The translations under genes and the position numbers were made by a program. From the NCBI RefSeq assembly GCF_003054225.1, contig NZ_QBKQ01000001.1, forward strand, positions 1,116,001-1,180,000: a DNA stretch of 64,000 nt, in the 5' to 3' direction. The stretch is from Christiangramia gaetbulicola (GTDB taxonomy: Bacteria; Bacteroidota; Bacteroidia; Flavobacteriales; Flavobacteriaceae). The notes beneath the pieces are model-generated. The model did not search any database. It had not been told where the DNA came from and saw only the letters and a program-made list of their open reading frames with translations. Below are positions 45,176 to 54,275 of the stretch, piece after piece. Position 1 is the first letter of the stretch, and each line of letters begins with the position of its first letter.

Positions 45176-46395
45176 TTGCATTAAAATCTCCCAGAAACCT
45201 ACTTTGCTTACTTTTATTTATTCTTGGACTGAACATCTCAAATGCTCAGACCAACAGGGAAGAACTTGAAAAAAGACGTGTTGAGTTGCGTAATGAGATC
45301 ACCAGGATCAATGAGCTTAGGATCTCCAACCAGAAGAAACAACGCTCTGTCCTGGTACAGGTTGAAGATCTCAACCAGCAGATAAAAAGCACCGAGGATC
45401 TTATCAAGCTTACCAATCAGCAGGCAAACCTATTAACCCGGGAGATCAGTACCAATACCAATAAGATTGGGCAACTAAGAAAAGAGTTGGAGAAGCTTAA
45501 GGAGGATTATGCGAGGATGATCGAGAAATCCTATAAAAGCAAATCCCAGCAGAGCAGGGTGATGTTCTTATTATCTTCAGAAAGCTTTTTACAGGCATAT
45601 AAACGGCTTCAGTATATGAAACAGTATACGAACTACAGAAAGCAGCAGGGTGACGAAATAAAAGCTAATACACAGGAACTGCAGGAGCTTAACGCGAGGC
45701 TGGTAAGACAAAAGGAAGAAAAGGAAAAGCTTATTGCCGAGAACAGGAAAACAAGGGCTGAATTAGAAAAGAACAGGAAATCTCAGCAAACCCTTATGGC
45801 TACGATCAGGCAGAAAGAAGGTCAGTTTGCTTCACAGATCAAGAAAAAACAGGAAGAAATAGATGCTATAGACCGTGCCATAGATAAAATGATTCGGGAG
45901 TCTATTGCTAAGGCCAACAAAGAAAGCGGATCAACTTCCAGAAGTACTTACAACCTTACGCCCGCAGCCAAAGCACTGGCTGCAGACTTTACCAATAATA
46001 AGGGAAAATTACCATGGCCGGTAAAATCTGGTGTAGTGACCATGAGGTTTGGAAAACAACCACATCCCGTGGTAAAATCTGTAATGGTAAATAACAACGG
46101 GGTTAGAATTGATACCGATGAAGGAGGGAAGGCCCGGGCGGTTTTTAACGGTACCGTTAGTGAAGTACAGGCGGTAAAAGGAGCGAACCAGGCGGTGATG
46201 GTGAGACATGGTGATTATATCACGATCTATAACAACCTGGAAAAGGTATATGTGAAAAGAGGTGATAATGTGACCACCGAACAGGAAATAGGGGAGGTAG
46301 CCACCAGCAGGGCTACCGGTAAGACGACCTTACACTTTCTAATTTACAAGAATGACCAGAAGATGGATCCTGCGGCATGGATCTATAGAATGTAA
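45172..46395 (+). CDS. EnvC-like murein hydrolase activator
   Basis: Secreted protein of 407 residues: signal peptide, long coiled coil (about 20-250) and a C-terminal LytM domain (about 278-405). In the LytM domain the first metal residue (His of HxxxD) is replaced by Asn (NNNGVRIDT) and only part of the second site (LHF) remains, so it should not cut wall itself but activate amidases, as E. coli EnvC does at the septum. It overlaps DUF4292 by four bases. Confidence 0.9.
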   Translation: MIALKSPRNLLCLLLFILGLNISNAQTNREELEKRRVELRNEITRINELRISNQKKQRSVLVQVEDLNQQIKSTEDLIKLTNQQANLLTREISTNTNKIGQLRKELEKLKEDYARMIEKSYKSKSQQSRVMFLLSSESFLQAYKRLQYMKQYTNYRKQQGDEIKANTQELQELNARLVRQKEEKEKLIAENRKTRAELEKNRKSQQTLMATIRQKEGQFASQIKKKQEEIDAIDRAIDKMIRESIAKANKESGSTSRSTYNLTPAAKALAADFTNNKGKLPWPVKSGVVTMRFGKQPHPVVKSVMVNNNGVRIDTDEGGKARAVFNGTVSEVQAVKGANQAVMVRHGDYITIYNNLEKVYVKRGDNVTTEQEIGEVATSRATGKTTLHFLIYKNDQKMDPAAWIYRM

Positions 46396-46451
46396 GCTGC
46401 CAACGCAACCTTTATTGTATTTTAGCATCTAATAAATGTGATCCTTCAATT

Positions 46452-47138
46452 ATGAAAAAACTGATCCTTCTTGCGTTTATTATTTCACTGGTAGGTTGCG
46501 ATGAGGTTCTCATAGAGCAAAACAGGCGTATTCAGATAAAAGGAAATTTAAACTCACCTGAAGGCGATCCTATAGGTGGAATTCATATTATTTCTGCCGG
46601 AACTTACGAGAATTACCTCGGTACAAATAGTGATAAAATTCTGGGCAGAGATGTCTCTGCAGCTAATGGGAATTTTGATTTTATTTCCCTGGACACCTAT
46701 TCTCATGATCTCATCATGGCGATAAATGCTGAAGAGATAGATCATGATTCAGTATATTCCTCGCTGTATTTCTTTGATCCAAGGGGAGAACATGCCGAAT
46801 CATATGATCTGGGAGAACTTCAGCTAGCTAAAAAAGTATCGTTTCAGTTCAATATTGAAAGAACATCCCAGTCGCAGGATACCTTGCGCTATGTTCTGAA
46901 TTTTCAAAAGCCGGTGAAAAGATTCATTTACGAAAATGGAACATTTACCGAGCAGCCAGATAATGATAACTTCATTTCCATAAGGCGACATATGCCGGAA
47001 AGCGAACCTTTGGCTCTTGCTTTACCCATAATGGTAGGCACAGAGCTTGTTTTTTCTTATAGCCTTGGCGATGATCCCCTGCAACGAATAACTATTCCTA
47101 TTAGTGCTGAAAATACTTCCTATGATTTTGAATACTAG
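46452..47138 (+). CDS. Hypothetical lipoprotein with carboxypeptidase-regulatory-like domain
   Basis: Predicted lipoprotein of 228 residues, signal ending SLVGC (Cys at residue 16). Residues about 26-110 look like a carboxypeptidase-regulatory beta-sandwich (GNLNSPEGDPIGGIHI). The rest is beta-rich and unknown. Its end overlaps the next gene, whose product is a predicted outer-membrane barrel; a surface pair is likely. Confidence 0.68.
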   Translation: MKKLILLAFIISLVGCDEVLIEQNRRIQIKGNLNSPEGDPIGGIHIISAGTYENYLGTNSDKILGRDVSAANGNFDFISLDTYSHDLIMAINAEEIDHDSVYSSLYFFDPRGEHAESYDLGELQLAKKVSFQFNIERTSQSQDTLRYVLNFQKPVKRFIYENGTFTEQPDNDNFISIRRHMPESEPLALALPIMVGTELVFSYSLGDDPLQRITIPISAENTSYDFEY

Positions 47139-47748
47139 GCTACTTTTATTCGCTCTGCTATTTACTGGTTTGGTTAAAGCCCAGGAGCAGGAAAGACAAC
47201 CGAATCAATATTCTGAAGATCCTGAGACCGTATTTTTAAATTTTGAATTGTATTATCCCGTAAGTCTGGGAAATTCAGCCTATGCCGATTATAATTTTGA
47301 TCCTGGTTACGCAATAGATTTCAACTGGTTCTTCAGACCTGAATTCACCCTTGGAGCTAGATTGGCCGTTCACAGGGGCTTTCCTCAGGATATTTCGGAA
47401 ACCGGTAATATTACCCGGGGTACTTTTCATCTTCTTGGAGCAGATCTTGGGTATTACGTTCCGTTACAGAATGACTGGAACCTGCATTACAAAGCCGGAA
47501 TTGGGATTACCAGTAATGTTTACCAGGCTAAGGAAGATAAGTTCAGTGAAGATGGTGGTAAAGCCTGGCTCTCTGCCGAGGTTGCCAAAAGATTAGACCG
47601 TACCTTCGGATTGTTCCTGAAGGCCGGCCTGGATTATGATTTTAATACGATTGAAACTTCCGCAGAAAAGAATAACTATTTCAACCGTAATTTTCTATTC
47701 ACGGTTGGAGCAGGTATCAGAATAAATTTTCAGAATCCCGGAGGATAA
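47122..47748 (+). CDS. Outer-membrane beta-barrel protein
   Basis: Predicted outer-membrane barrel of 208 residues, with signal peptide ending VKAQ and alternating beta-strand pattern to a C-terminal aromatic-rich end (GAGIRINFQNPGG). The ATG at 47122 gives a better signal than GTG 47104. It overlaps the lipoprotein gene by 17 bases, and its stop abuts the stop of the convergent thioesterase without a single base between. Confidence 0.68.
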   Translation: MILNTRLLLFALLFTGLVKAQEQERQPNQYSEDPETVFLNFELYYPVSLGNSAYADYNFDPGYAIDFNWFFRPEFTLGARLAVHRGFPQDISETGNITRGTFHLLGADLGYYVPLQNDWNLHYKAGIGITSNVYQAKEDKFSEDGGKAWLSAEVAKRLDRTFGLFLKAGLDYDFNTIETSAEKNNYFNRNFLFTVGAGIRINFQNPGG

Positions 47749-48261
47749 TTATTCCTCGAAAAGGGCTTTTAATTCGGTAGCCTCGTTCGGTTTCATTTTG
47801 CCGGCAAGTACAAGGCTGAGTTGCTTTCTTCTTAAAGCGGCTTCAAAACGCTCTTTTTCGATCTTTGTTTCCGGTTCTAAAGCAGGTACCTGGATTGGAG
47901 CACCGGTTTCGTCTACTGCTACAAAAGTATAGATAGCTTCGTTTGCCTTGGTTCTACGGCCACTTTCTCTATCTTCCACCCAAACATCTATATAGATCTC
48001 CATAGAGCTCTTAAAAGCTCTTGAAACGGCAGCTTCAACGGTTACGACGCTTCCCAGTGGGATCGCTTTGTTAAAGGCAACGTGGTTTACCGAAGCGGTA
48101 ACTACGATTCTGCGGCTGTGTCTTCTGGCGGCAATACTTGCTGCTCGATCCATTCGCGCAAGAAGTTCCCCTCCAAAAAGATTATTTAAGGGATTAGTTT
48201 CGCTTGGTAATACAAGGTCTGTTAATGTAGTACGTGATTCACTAGGTCCTTTGGCCTCCAT
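47749..48261 (-). CDS. Acyl-CoA thioesterase, hotdog fold
   Basis: Hydrolyses acyl-CoA. The 170-residue protein has the YciA/BACH-type hotdog fold: DLVLPSETNPLNNLFGGELLARMDRAASIAA carries the catalytic Asp/Asn region (here given in two parts: DLVLPSETNPLNNLFGG and ELLARMDRAASIAA), and a conserved VNHVAFNKAI. Likely a housekeeping enzyme. It is divergent, by 62 bases, from nothing upstream except the HU/SPOR gene on the same strand. Confidence 0.9.
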   Translation of the reverse strand: MEAKGPSESRTTLTDLVLPSETNPLNNLFGGELLARMDRAASIAARRHSRRIVVTASVNHVAFNKAIPLGSVVTVEAAVSRAFKSSMEIYIDVWVEDRESGRRTKANEAIYTFVAVDETGAPIQVPALEPETKIEKERFEAALRRKQLSLVLAGKMKPNEATELKALFEE

Positions 48262-48275
48262 ATCTAATTTTTTTG

Positions 48276-48283
48276 CAAAAGTA
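48276..48283 (-). promoter_or_regulatory. Possible -7 box for the thioesterase gene
   Basis: Minus strand TACTTTTG (TAnnTTTG), 14 bases before the ATG at 48261; no -33 TTG at the right distance. Confidence 0.35.
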
Positions 48284-48323
48284 AGGAGGATTTAGGAGGT
48301 ATAGCCGTTAACGAAGTATTAAA

Positions 48324-49253
48324 TTAAAGTTCCTGAACAAGTAACCAGGCGGCCTCGTTAGTTCTTTTTACCTCGTATAACTTGTTGATGGCATCCCTTC
48401 TGGACTGGTGACTTGAATAAACTACCTGATGAAGTCCGTATTTGTTTGCACCAATGTATCTGGCTTTAAAACCCGCATCTCTAAGTTCATCAACTTTCTT
48501 ATGAGCATTTTCTTCTACTCTGAACGCTCCGGCCACGACGTGGTAATTTCCTGATTGTTTTTCAACCTCGAAAGTAACCGCAGGTAATGGGTTGTCTATA
48601 ACGAAAGTTGCCTGCTGAATTTGCTCGTGAAGCTGGTTTTCAGCTTCCTGTTGCTCTGCGATGTTGTGTTTCGAAACCTGGCTGCTGTAAATGTTCAGTC
48701 CGGCAAAACTTGAAACCCCAAGGGCGATAAGACCAATTGCGGCGTATTTAAGAATAGATGATCTTCTTCTTTCCGGAGTAAATAAAAGCGGAGTTTTCTC
48801 TTCAAGTTCTTCAACCTGTTTCTTGTACACTTCTCTTTGTACCGGTAATGCTTTATAAGAAGCAAGCCCGAAAGATTGTGTAAGGAAATTGATCTCGCTG
48901 AAAGGTTCAAACTGCAGTTTGTCTTCGGCATCCAGGTAGAACTTACCAATATTAGCCAATTCTGCCTTAGCGTCATTCTGCAGTGAATTCTCCAGGTCGT
49001 AAACGAATTCCTGGATCATGTTATTTGCAGAATTATATTTCACAGATTCCACCTCGGCGATATAGTTCGCTAATAAACCGTCATTCTTGATCAACTGCCT
49101 GTTGAAAGAGATCACTTTATTAGGTGGATAAAATTCGTTGGAATTCTCGTCTATATATGCTGACTGCTTTTGCGAAAGAAAAGCACCGAAACCGGGCAAT
49201 ACTACGCATTCGTATCTGTAAAGCAGATCCTGGATGTGGCTGGAAATATTCAT
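48324..49253 (-). CDS. HU-CCDC81 and SPOR domain transmembrane protein
   Basis: Protein of about 309 residues joining three parts: two N-terminal HU-CCDC81-type domains (about 1-130, e.g. LPGFGAFLSQKQSAYI), a membrane helix (about 160-185, YAAIGLIALGVSSFAGLNIY) and a C-terminal SPOR domain (about 232-307, NYHVVAGAFRVEENA). HU-CCDC81 domains belong to the HU/IHF superfamily; SPOR domains bind denuded glycan at septa. It may therefore link DNA or a cytoplasmic structure to the dividing wall. The ATG at 49253 is preferred to TTG 49262. It is divergent from dprA. Confidence 0.85.
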   Translation of the reverse strand: MNISSHIQDLLYRYECVVLPGFGAFLSQKQSAYIDENSNEFYPPNKVISFNRQLIKNDGLLANYIAEVESVKYNSANNMIQEFVYDLENSLQNDAKAELANIGKFYLDAEDKLQFEPFSEINFLTQSFGLASYKALPVQREVYKKQVEELEEKTPLLFTPERRRSSILKYAAIGLIALGVSSFAGLNIYSSQVSKHNIAEQQEAENQLHEQIQQATFVIDNPLPAVTFEVEKQSGNYHVVAGAFRVEENAHKKVDELRDAGFKARYIGANKYGLHQVVYSSHQSRRDAINKLYEVKRTNEAAWLLVQEL

Positions 49254-49352
49254 TGGTCGCAAAAATATAGGTTATTGGTAGTGGGTTAAAGTTACCCAAA
49301 GAATTTTTATTAACAAATGTTTTTTTCTGTAAATTTATTCAAATTGGCCTGG

Positions 49353-50453
49353 ATGAATTCTGATGACTTATTATATGCTCTTGCTTTGCAACATATTCCA
49401 AATCTGGGAGATACGACGGCTAAAAAACTATTGGGCAAATTTGGTAATTCCCGGAATATCTTCCAGGAAAAAAAGTCAAATCTTCTTAAAATTGACGGAG
49501 TTGGACAGGTAAGGATACAGGAATTAAATAATTCCAGTCACTTAAAAGCTGCTGAAGAAGAACTAAAGTTCATCGAATCTAATAAGATCAAGGTGCATTA
49601 TTTCCAGGACAACGATTACCCGGAAAAACTGAAACATTGCCTGGACGGTCCTATAATCCTCTTTTCTAAAGGGAATATAGATCTTGCCCGAAAAAGAGTG
49701 ATAAGCGTGGTAGGCACGCGTAGGATCACTTCTCATGGAGTTTCATTTTGTGAGGAATTCATTGAAAATCTGGCAGTTTTAGATCCCGTGATAGTTTCAG
49801 GCTTTGCTTATGGCGTTGATATTACTGCCCAAAAATCAGCCATGAAAAATGGATTGCAAACCATAGGGTGTCTTGCACATGGATTGAATCAGATCTACCC
49901 GAAATCGCATAAAAAATATATGAAGGAAGTCGAGGAGAACGGAGGCTTTTTTACTGATTTCTGGAGTACAGATAATTTTGACCGGAATAACTTTTTGAAA
50001 CGGAACCGCATTATCGCTGGCCTTAGTGAGGCAACGATCGTTATTGAAAGCGCAGAAAAAGGTGGAGCACTGGTAACTGCAGATATTGCTAATTCATATG
50101 ACCGGGAAGTATTCGCCGTGCCGGGAAGACCTTCAGATAAATATAGTTTAGGTTGTAATAACCTCATTAAGGCTCAAAAAGCCCACGTTTTGACCTCTGC
50201 CGCAGACCTGGCTTATATTCTTAACTGGGAAATTGAAAGAAAGCATGAACCGGTTCAGAAACAATTGTTCATAGACCTTGAGGAAGAAGAGCAGGTTCTA
50301 TATGAATTCCTGAAATCCAGCGGCAAGACCGAACTGGATCTTCTCGCCCTTAATTGCAAGGTGCCAACTTTTAAAGCAGCTTCCCTTTTACTTAATATGG
50401 AATTAAAAGGAGCGGTAAGACCGCTCCCTGGTAAACTTTTTGAAATTATCTAG
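49353..50453 (+). CDS. dprA: DNA-processing protein DprA
   Basis: Single-strand DNA-binding protein that loads RecA on incoming DNA during natural transformation. From the ATG at 49353 it is 366 residues; an upstream ATG at 49317 would add 12. N-terminal helix-hairpin-helix-like region, Rossmann-fold core with SVVGTRRITSHG, IVSGFAYGVDI, GLSEATIVIESAEKGGAL and a winged-helix tail (about 310-366). It overlaps trpS by four bases at their 3' ends. Suggests competence in this lineage if ComEC and pilus genes exist. Confidence 0.93.
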   Translation: MNSDDLLYALALQHIPNLGDTTAKKLLGKFGNSRNIFQEKKSNLLKIDGVGQVRIQELNNSSHLKAAEEELKFIESNKIKVHYFQDNDYPEKLKHCLDGPIILFSKGNIDLARKRVISVVGTRRITSHGVSFCEEFIENLAVLDPVIVSGFAYGVDITAQKSAMKNGLQTIGCLAHGLNQIYPKSHKKYMKEVEENGGFFTDFWSTDNFDRNNFLKRNRIIAGLSEATIVIESAEKGGALVTADIANSYDREVFAVPGRPSDKYSLGCNNLIKAQKAHVLTSAADLAYILNWEIERKHEPVQKQLFIDLEEEEQVLYEFLKSSGKTELDLLALNCKVPTFKAASLLLNMELKGAVRPLPGKLFEII

Positions 50454-51418
50454 TAGCCGAGTTTCGTTCTCACTTTTCCAAGGACTTCATTGGCAACTTT
50501 TTGTGCCTTTTCTGCTCCAAAGGTTAATGCCTTATCTACTTCTTCTAGATTATTGATATAGTATTCGTATTTCTCACGTGGTTCAGCAAACTTTTCCTTG
50601 ATAAGTTCAAATAATGCCTGTTTAGCATGACCATAACCGTAATTTCCTCCTTCATAATTCTGGCGCATTTCTGCAGTTTGCTCTTTACTGGCTAGAATTT
50701 TATACAGGGCGAAAACATTACAGGTGTCTGGATCCTTAGGTTCTTCCAGCGGAGTGCTGTCTGTCTCGATACCCATGATCTGTTTTCTTAGCTTTTTGTC
50801 TGTCTGGAAAATATTGATGAGGTTATCCTTAGATTTACTCATTTTTGCACCATCGGTTCCCGGTATATACATGGTCTCCTCCTGTACTTTTCCTTCAGGA
50901 ATTACAAATACATCACCCATTTTGGCGTGAAACCTGGAAGCGACATCCCTAGTCATTTCAATGTGTTGCAATTGATCTTTTCCTACCGGAACAATTTCAG
51001 CATCATATAAAAGTATATCTGCCGCCATTAGCATAGGATAGCTAAAAAGTCCGCTGTTCACATCTTCCAGCCTGTCTGCTTTATCTTTAAAAGAATGAGC
51101 CAGGGTTAATCGCTGGTATGGGAAAAAGCAGCTCAAATACCAGGATAGCTCGGTAACCTGGGGAATATCGCTCTGGCGGTAAAAAACACTTCTTTCAATG
51201 TCAAGGCCACATGCAAGCCAGGTAGCAGCTACAGAATAGGTGTTTTGCCTAAGCGTTTCTGCATCTTTGATCTGAGTAAGAGAATGCAGGTCTGCAATGA
51301 AAATAAATGAATCATTATCTGGATCATTGGCCATTTCTATTGCCGGCATTATAGCTCCTAAAAGATTCCCTAAATGTGGGGTTCCTGTACTTTGTACTCC
51401 TGTAAGTATTCTGGACAT
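50450..51418 (-). CDS. trpS: Tryptophan--tRNA ligase
   Basis: Class I synthetase for tRNA-Trp, 322 residues. The HIGH-type motif is TPHLGNLLGA (about residue 14) and the KMSKS loop GAKMSKSKDN is near residue 200. It has the ERSVFYRQSDIPQ segment. The 3' end overlaps dprA by four bases, convergent. It is divergent from the acyltransferase gene. Confidence 0.97.
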   Translation of the reverse strand: MSRILTGVQSTGTPHLGNLLGAIMPAIEMANDPDNDSFIFIADLHSLTQIKDAETLRQNTYSVAATWLACGLDIERSVFYRQSDIPQVTELSWYLSCFFPYQRLTLAHSFKDKADRLEDVNSGLFSYPMLMAADILLYDAEIVPVGKDQLQHIEMTRDVASRFHAKMGDVFVIPEGKVQEETMYIPGTDGAKMSKSKDNLINIFQTDKKLRKQIMGIETDSTPLEEPKDPDTCNVFALYKILASKEQTAEMRQNYEGGNYGYGHAKQALFELIKEKFAEPREKYEYYINNLEEVDKALTFGAEKAQKVANEVLGKVRTKLGY

Positions 51419-51438
51419 TGACTTCTTGAATTTTGTTG

Positions 51439-51446
51439 CAAAGGTA
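51439..51446 (-). promoter_or_regulatory. Possible -7 box for trpS
   Basis: Minus strand TACCTTTG, 20 bases before the trpS ATG; a full match to TAnnTTTG, -33 element unclear. Confidence 0.4.
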
Positions 51447-51493
51447 ATTTTTTTATAGAATTCACTCGGTTCATTTTACTACTTTTGGAGACT

Positions 51494-52237
51494 ATGAGAT
51501 TTATTAAATCGGCGGCAATTCTGTTATGGCGAATCTGGTTCTATATTCTAATGATCGTCCCGATTGTTATCATGCTTCCCTTTTTAATAGTCTTTACTTC
51601 TTCTGAAAAGTTTTACCCGCAGTTCTTTATATGTGCGCGTATCTGGGCAAAAGTGATCATTTTCGGGATGGGTTTCAATATAAAAGTTGAAGCTGAAGAA
51701 TTTCCTGAAAGAGATAAAAGCTATATGCTTGTGGCCAATCATGCTTCAATGCTGGATATTATGTTAATGCTAAGCGTGATAAAACAACCTTTCGTATTTA
51801 TCGGTAAAAAAGAACTTGGTAGAATCCCTGTTTTTGGATTCTTTTACCGCCGTACCTGTATCCTTGTAGATAGAAGTAACCAGAGAAGTGGAATGGAAGC
51901 ATTTACAGAAGCTCAACGAAGACTGCAACAGAAGAATAGTGTGTGTATCTTTCCTGAAGGAGGCGTGCCAGATGACCAGTCGGTTATACTGGATCAATTT
52001 AAGGATGGTGCTTTCAGGCTGGCGATAGAACACCAGATCCCAATTGTGCCAATTACATTTCACGATAACAAAAAGCGTTTCTCTTACAGCACCTTTACCG
52101 GTGGCCCCGGGAAATTAAGAGTTAAGATCCATCATTTCATCGACACCAAAAAGCTGGAACTCACCTGCCGGAAGGATCTTAAAGAAAGAACTCATAAGAT
52201 CATTCTGGAAGAACTGAAAAATCCCAGTTTTACTTAG
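51494..52237 (+). CDS. plsC: 1-acyl-sn-glycerol-3-phosphate acyltransferase
   Basis: Transfers an acyl chain to lysophosphatidic acid for phospholipid synthesis. About 247 residues from ATG 51494 (TTG 51485 is the other option). N-terminal membrane helix (about 14-36), catalytic NHASMLD (NHxxxxD), and FPEGG (motif III). The 3' end overlaps the barrel gene by four bases, convergent. The gene symbol is given from the family; ornithine-lipid O-acyltransferase is another possible substrate class. Confidence 0.85.
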   Translation: MRFIKSAAILLWRIWFYILMIVPIVIMLPFLIVFTSSEKFYPQFFICARIWAKVIIFGMGFNIKVEAEEFPERDKSYMLVANHASMLDIMLMLSVIKQPFVFIGKKELGRIPVFGFFYRRTCILVDRSNQRSGMEAFTEAQRRLQQKNSVCIFPEGGVPDDQSVILDQFKDGAFRLAIEHQIPIVPITFHDNKKRFSYSTFTGGPGKLRVKIHHFIDTKKLELTCRKDLKERTHKIILEELKNPSFT

Positions 52238-53721
52238 AACTTGAAGTTAAGCCCTGAATAGATTCCGAAGTTTGTTGGCCTTACATTATCTACGTTACTA
52301 AAGGCGTTTAGCTGGTATTTAAATATTGGCTCAACGCTAATGCTGAATTTATCGCTGATATCATAATCCATTCCCAGCCCTATGTTGGTACTGAAACTGG
52401 TGCTGTTAATGTTGGTTGCTTCTCCCAGGTTGGTTCTGTTATTTGCTGAAACAAGGTCAACCTTATTATCATCTAAAAATAAACTGCTGGCACCTCCAAT
52501 TAAATTAAGACCGAATTTTTTATCGATAAGCGCAAACTCCAGTTCTAATGGCACTTCGATATATCCATATTGCTGGTTTATTTCTCCAGGTGTAAAAGAC
52601 ATGGCTGTAAACGAATTGCTAAGATCTCCCGTTCCTATGGGCAGACCATTTTCTGATGGACTGTTGCCCATAATTTCCAGGTTGTCTTCTACAGGGTTTA
52701 TGTTTTCAAATCCCATCGATCTTGCCACTGGTGAATAGCTAATATCCTGGATATTGTTGCTGATGTTCACTTTGCTGATACCCGTCCTTATACTCAGTTT
52801 TTTGGATACCTGATAGGCTACTTTCACCCCATAGGATAGGGTAACTTCTGAGGATGACCCGTTCTCAGCGAACTGATTGGAAAGCTCATTTCCACTGCCT
52901 ACATTATTGTAAAAAATAGGCGCTGCAAAGGTAGAGAGGCGCATTCTTTTGGAATTCTCTGCAATGGCATTCTCCTCTTCCTCTTTGGCTTGCTTTTCCT
53001 TTTCTATATCTGCCAGCGCGTTTTCCTCCTGAAGTATAGATGTTGTTTTTGTTGAATCGATTTTTGCCTCTTGGGTCTGTGTTTCTTCGGTTTGCGCAAT
53101 GATGGCGGAAGCTTTATTTTGATTTGCCCCCGGCTTAATTACGCTTTTTTCCTTTTCATGGATCGGTTTAGAAGATCCTGCTTCTGTATCGGCAATTGCA
53201 GTACTTCTTTGCTGTGTATTATTATTTTCTGGTTTCGCCAGTTCAGAAGGATCTGGCTTTTCTTTTATGTTTTTTATAGTGTTCGAAGACGAAATAGCTG
53301 AATTTGCTGCAGAAGAAGATCTGTTATTAGATTTGCTGTTTTCGGTTCCTTCTAATTCTTTTTTTGCGGGATCTACAGTGATTTCTTTGGTAGAGGTTTT
53401 ATCTGAATTTTCGCTGTTATCAGAAACACTTGTATTTATTGTATCCTGGTTATCTGAGGCTTCATCGGGATTTTCAAAGACAACTTCAGGTTCTCCGCTT
53501 AATGGGTTTTCATTATTGGTGAAGAGCAGACTGGCCACGATTATTGCTAATACCGCCGCTACACTTCCCATTTTCATCCATAGGGGGATGATAAATGGTT
53601 TCTTTTCTTCCTTCTTATCAAGTCTGTTCGAGATATTTTCCCAAACCTTATCGCTGGGCTCCCTTTCGAAATCCTTGAATTTCTCCTGATAAATCCGGTC
53701 TATGTTCTTTCTTTCTTTCAT
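52234..53721 (-). CDS. Transmembrane protein with outer-membrane beta-barrel domain, anti-sigma-like
   Basis: Protein of 495 residues with an unusual build: a cytoplasmic N-terminus (1-45, ending KKPFII), a membrane helix (about 48-66, MKMGSVAAVLAIIVASLLF), a long Glu/Ser/Asn/Lys-rich disordered region (about 70-265) and a C-terminal beta-barrel domain of the PorT/OMP_b-brl type ending FGIYSGLNFKF. There is no cleavable signal. It overlaps the ECF sigma factor gene by four bases, so it may be its anti-sigma partner with a sensor barrel in the outer membrane. Role inferred from layout and neighbour. Confidence 0.8.
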   Translation of the reverse strand: MKERKNIDRIYQEKFKDFEREPSDKVWENISNRLDKKEEKKPFIIPLWMKMGSVAAVLAIIVASLLFTNNENPLSGEPEVVFENPDEASDNQDTINTSVSDNSENSDKTSTKEITVDPAKKELEGTENSKSNNRSSSAANSAISSSNTIKNIKEKPDPSELAKPENNNTQQRSTAIADTEAGSSKPIHEKEKSVIKPGANQNKASAIIAQTEETQTQEAKIDSTKTTSILQEENALADIEKEKQAKEEEENAIAENSKRMRLSTFAAPIFYNNVGSGNELSNQFAENGSSSEVTLSYGVKVAYQVSKKLSIRTGISKVNISNNIQDISYSPVARSMGFENINPVEDNLEIMGNSPSENGLPIGTGDLSNSFTAMSFTPGEINQQYGYIEVPLELEFALIDKKFGLNLIGGASSLFLDDNKVDLVSANNRTNLGEATNINSTSFSTNIGLGMDYDISDKFSISVEPIFKYQLNAFSNVDNVRPTNFGIYSGLNFKF

Positions 53722-54266
53722 ATCGATTGAGCCGAATTTTTAATATTCTGATCTTTTTCAATCTTTTCCTTTAAAGCCTTTCTTGCCCGGGCAAGGTTCG
53801 ACTTGGAGGTTCCTTCTGAGATATTAAGGAACTCTGAAATTTCTTTATGTGAATAACCGTCCATCACGTAGAGGTTAAAAACCTGCCTGTATCTGTCTGG
53901 AAGGCTTTGTATACATTCCAGTAGAAAATCTACCGAAAGATCTTCGGTTTCTATCTCGACCTCTTCCTGTTCTAAATGCTCTTCATTTCTTATGTCGTAA
54001 ACCTTTTGCTGACGGTGTTTCTGAAGAGCGGTATTAATAAGGATCCTTTTCATCCATCCTTCGAAGGATCCCTGGTCCTTGTATTGAGAAATTTTTTCAA
54101 AAATGGTTATGAACCCATCCTGAAGGTTATCTTCAGCCTGCTGATAATTATCTGAATATTTAAGGCAAACACCGAACAGCTTTCCCGCGTAAATGCGGTA
54201 AAGCTGCTCTTGTGCCTTTCTATCCTGTTTCTTGCAGTTTAGGATGAGATCCTTTGTCGTAACCAA
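53718..54266 (-). CDS. ECF-type RNA polymerase sigma factor
   Basis: Sigma-70 family sigma factor of 182 residues with region 2 (about 10-80, QAEDNLQDGFITIFEKI) and region 4 (about 120-172, DGYSHKEISEFLNISEGTSKSNLARARKAL). It lacks region 3, as ECF factors do. The start is TTG at 54266, the only option close to region 2. It follows the lipoprotein gene by 25 bases that hold a small palindrome and is coupled to the barrel gene. Probably reads an envelope signal. Confidence 0.92.
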   Translation of the reverse strand: MVTTKDLILNCKKQDRKAQEQLYRIYAGKLFGVCLKYSDNYQQAEDNLQDGFITIFEKISQYKDQGSFEGWMKRILINTALQKHRQQKVYDIRNEEHLEQEEVEIETEDLSVDFLLECIQSLPDRYRQVFNLYVMDGYSHKEISEFLNISEGTSKSNLARARKALKEKIEKDQNIKNSAQSI

Positions 54267-54275
54267 TATTTTATC

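Noticed and set aside
46040-46360. Loss of metal ligands in the LytM domain as pseudogene decay
   Set aside because: EnvC and NlpD-type activators are degenerate by design, and the frame is intact.
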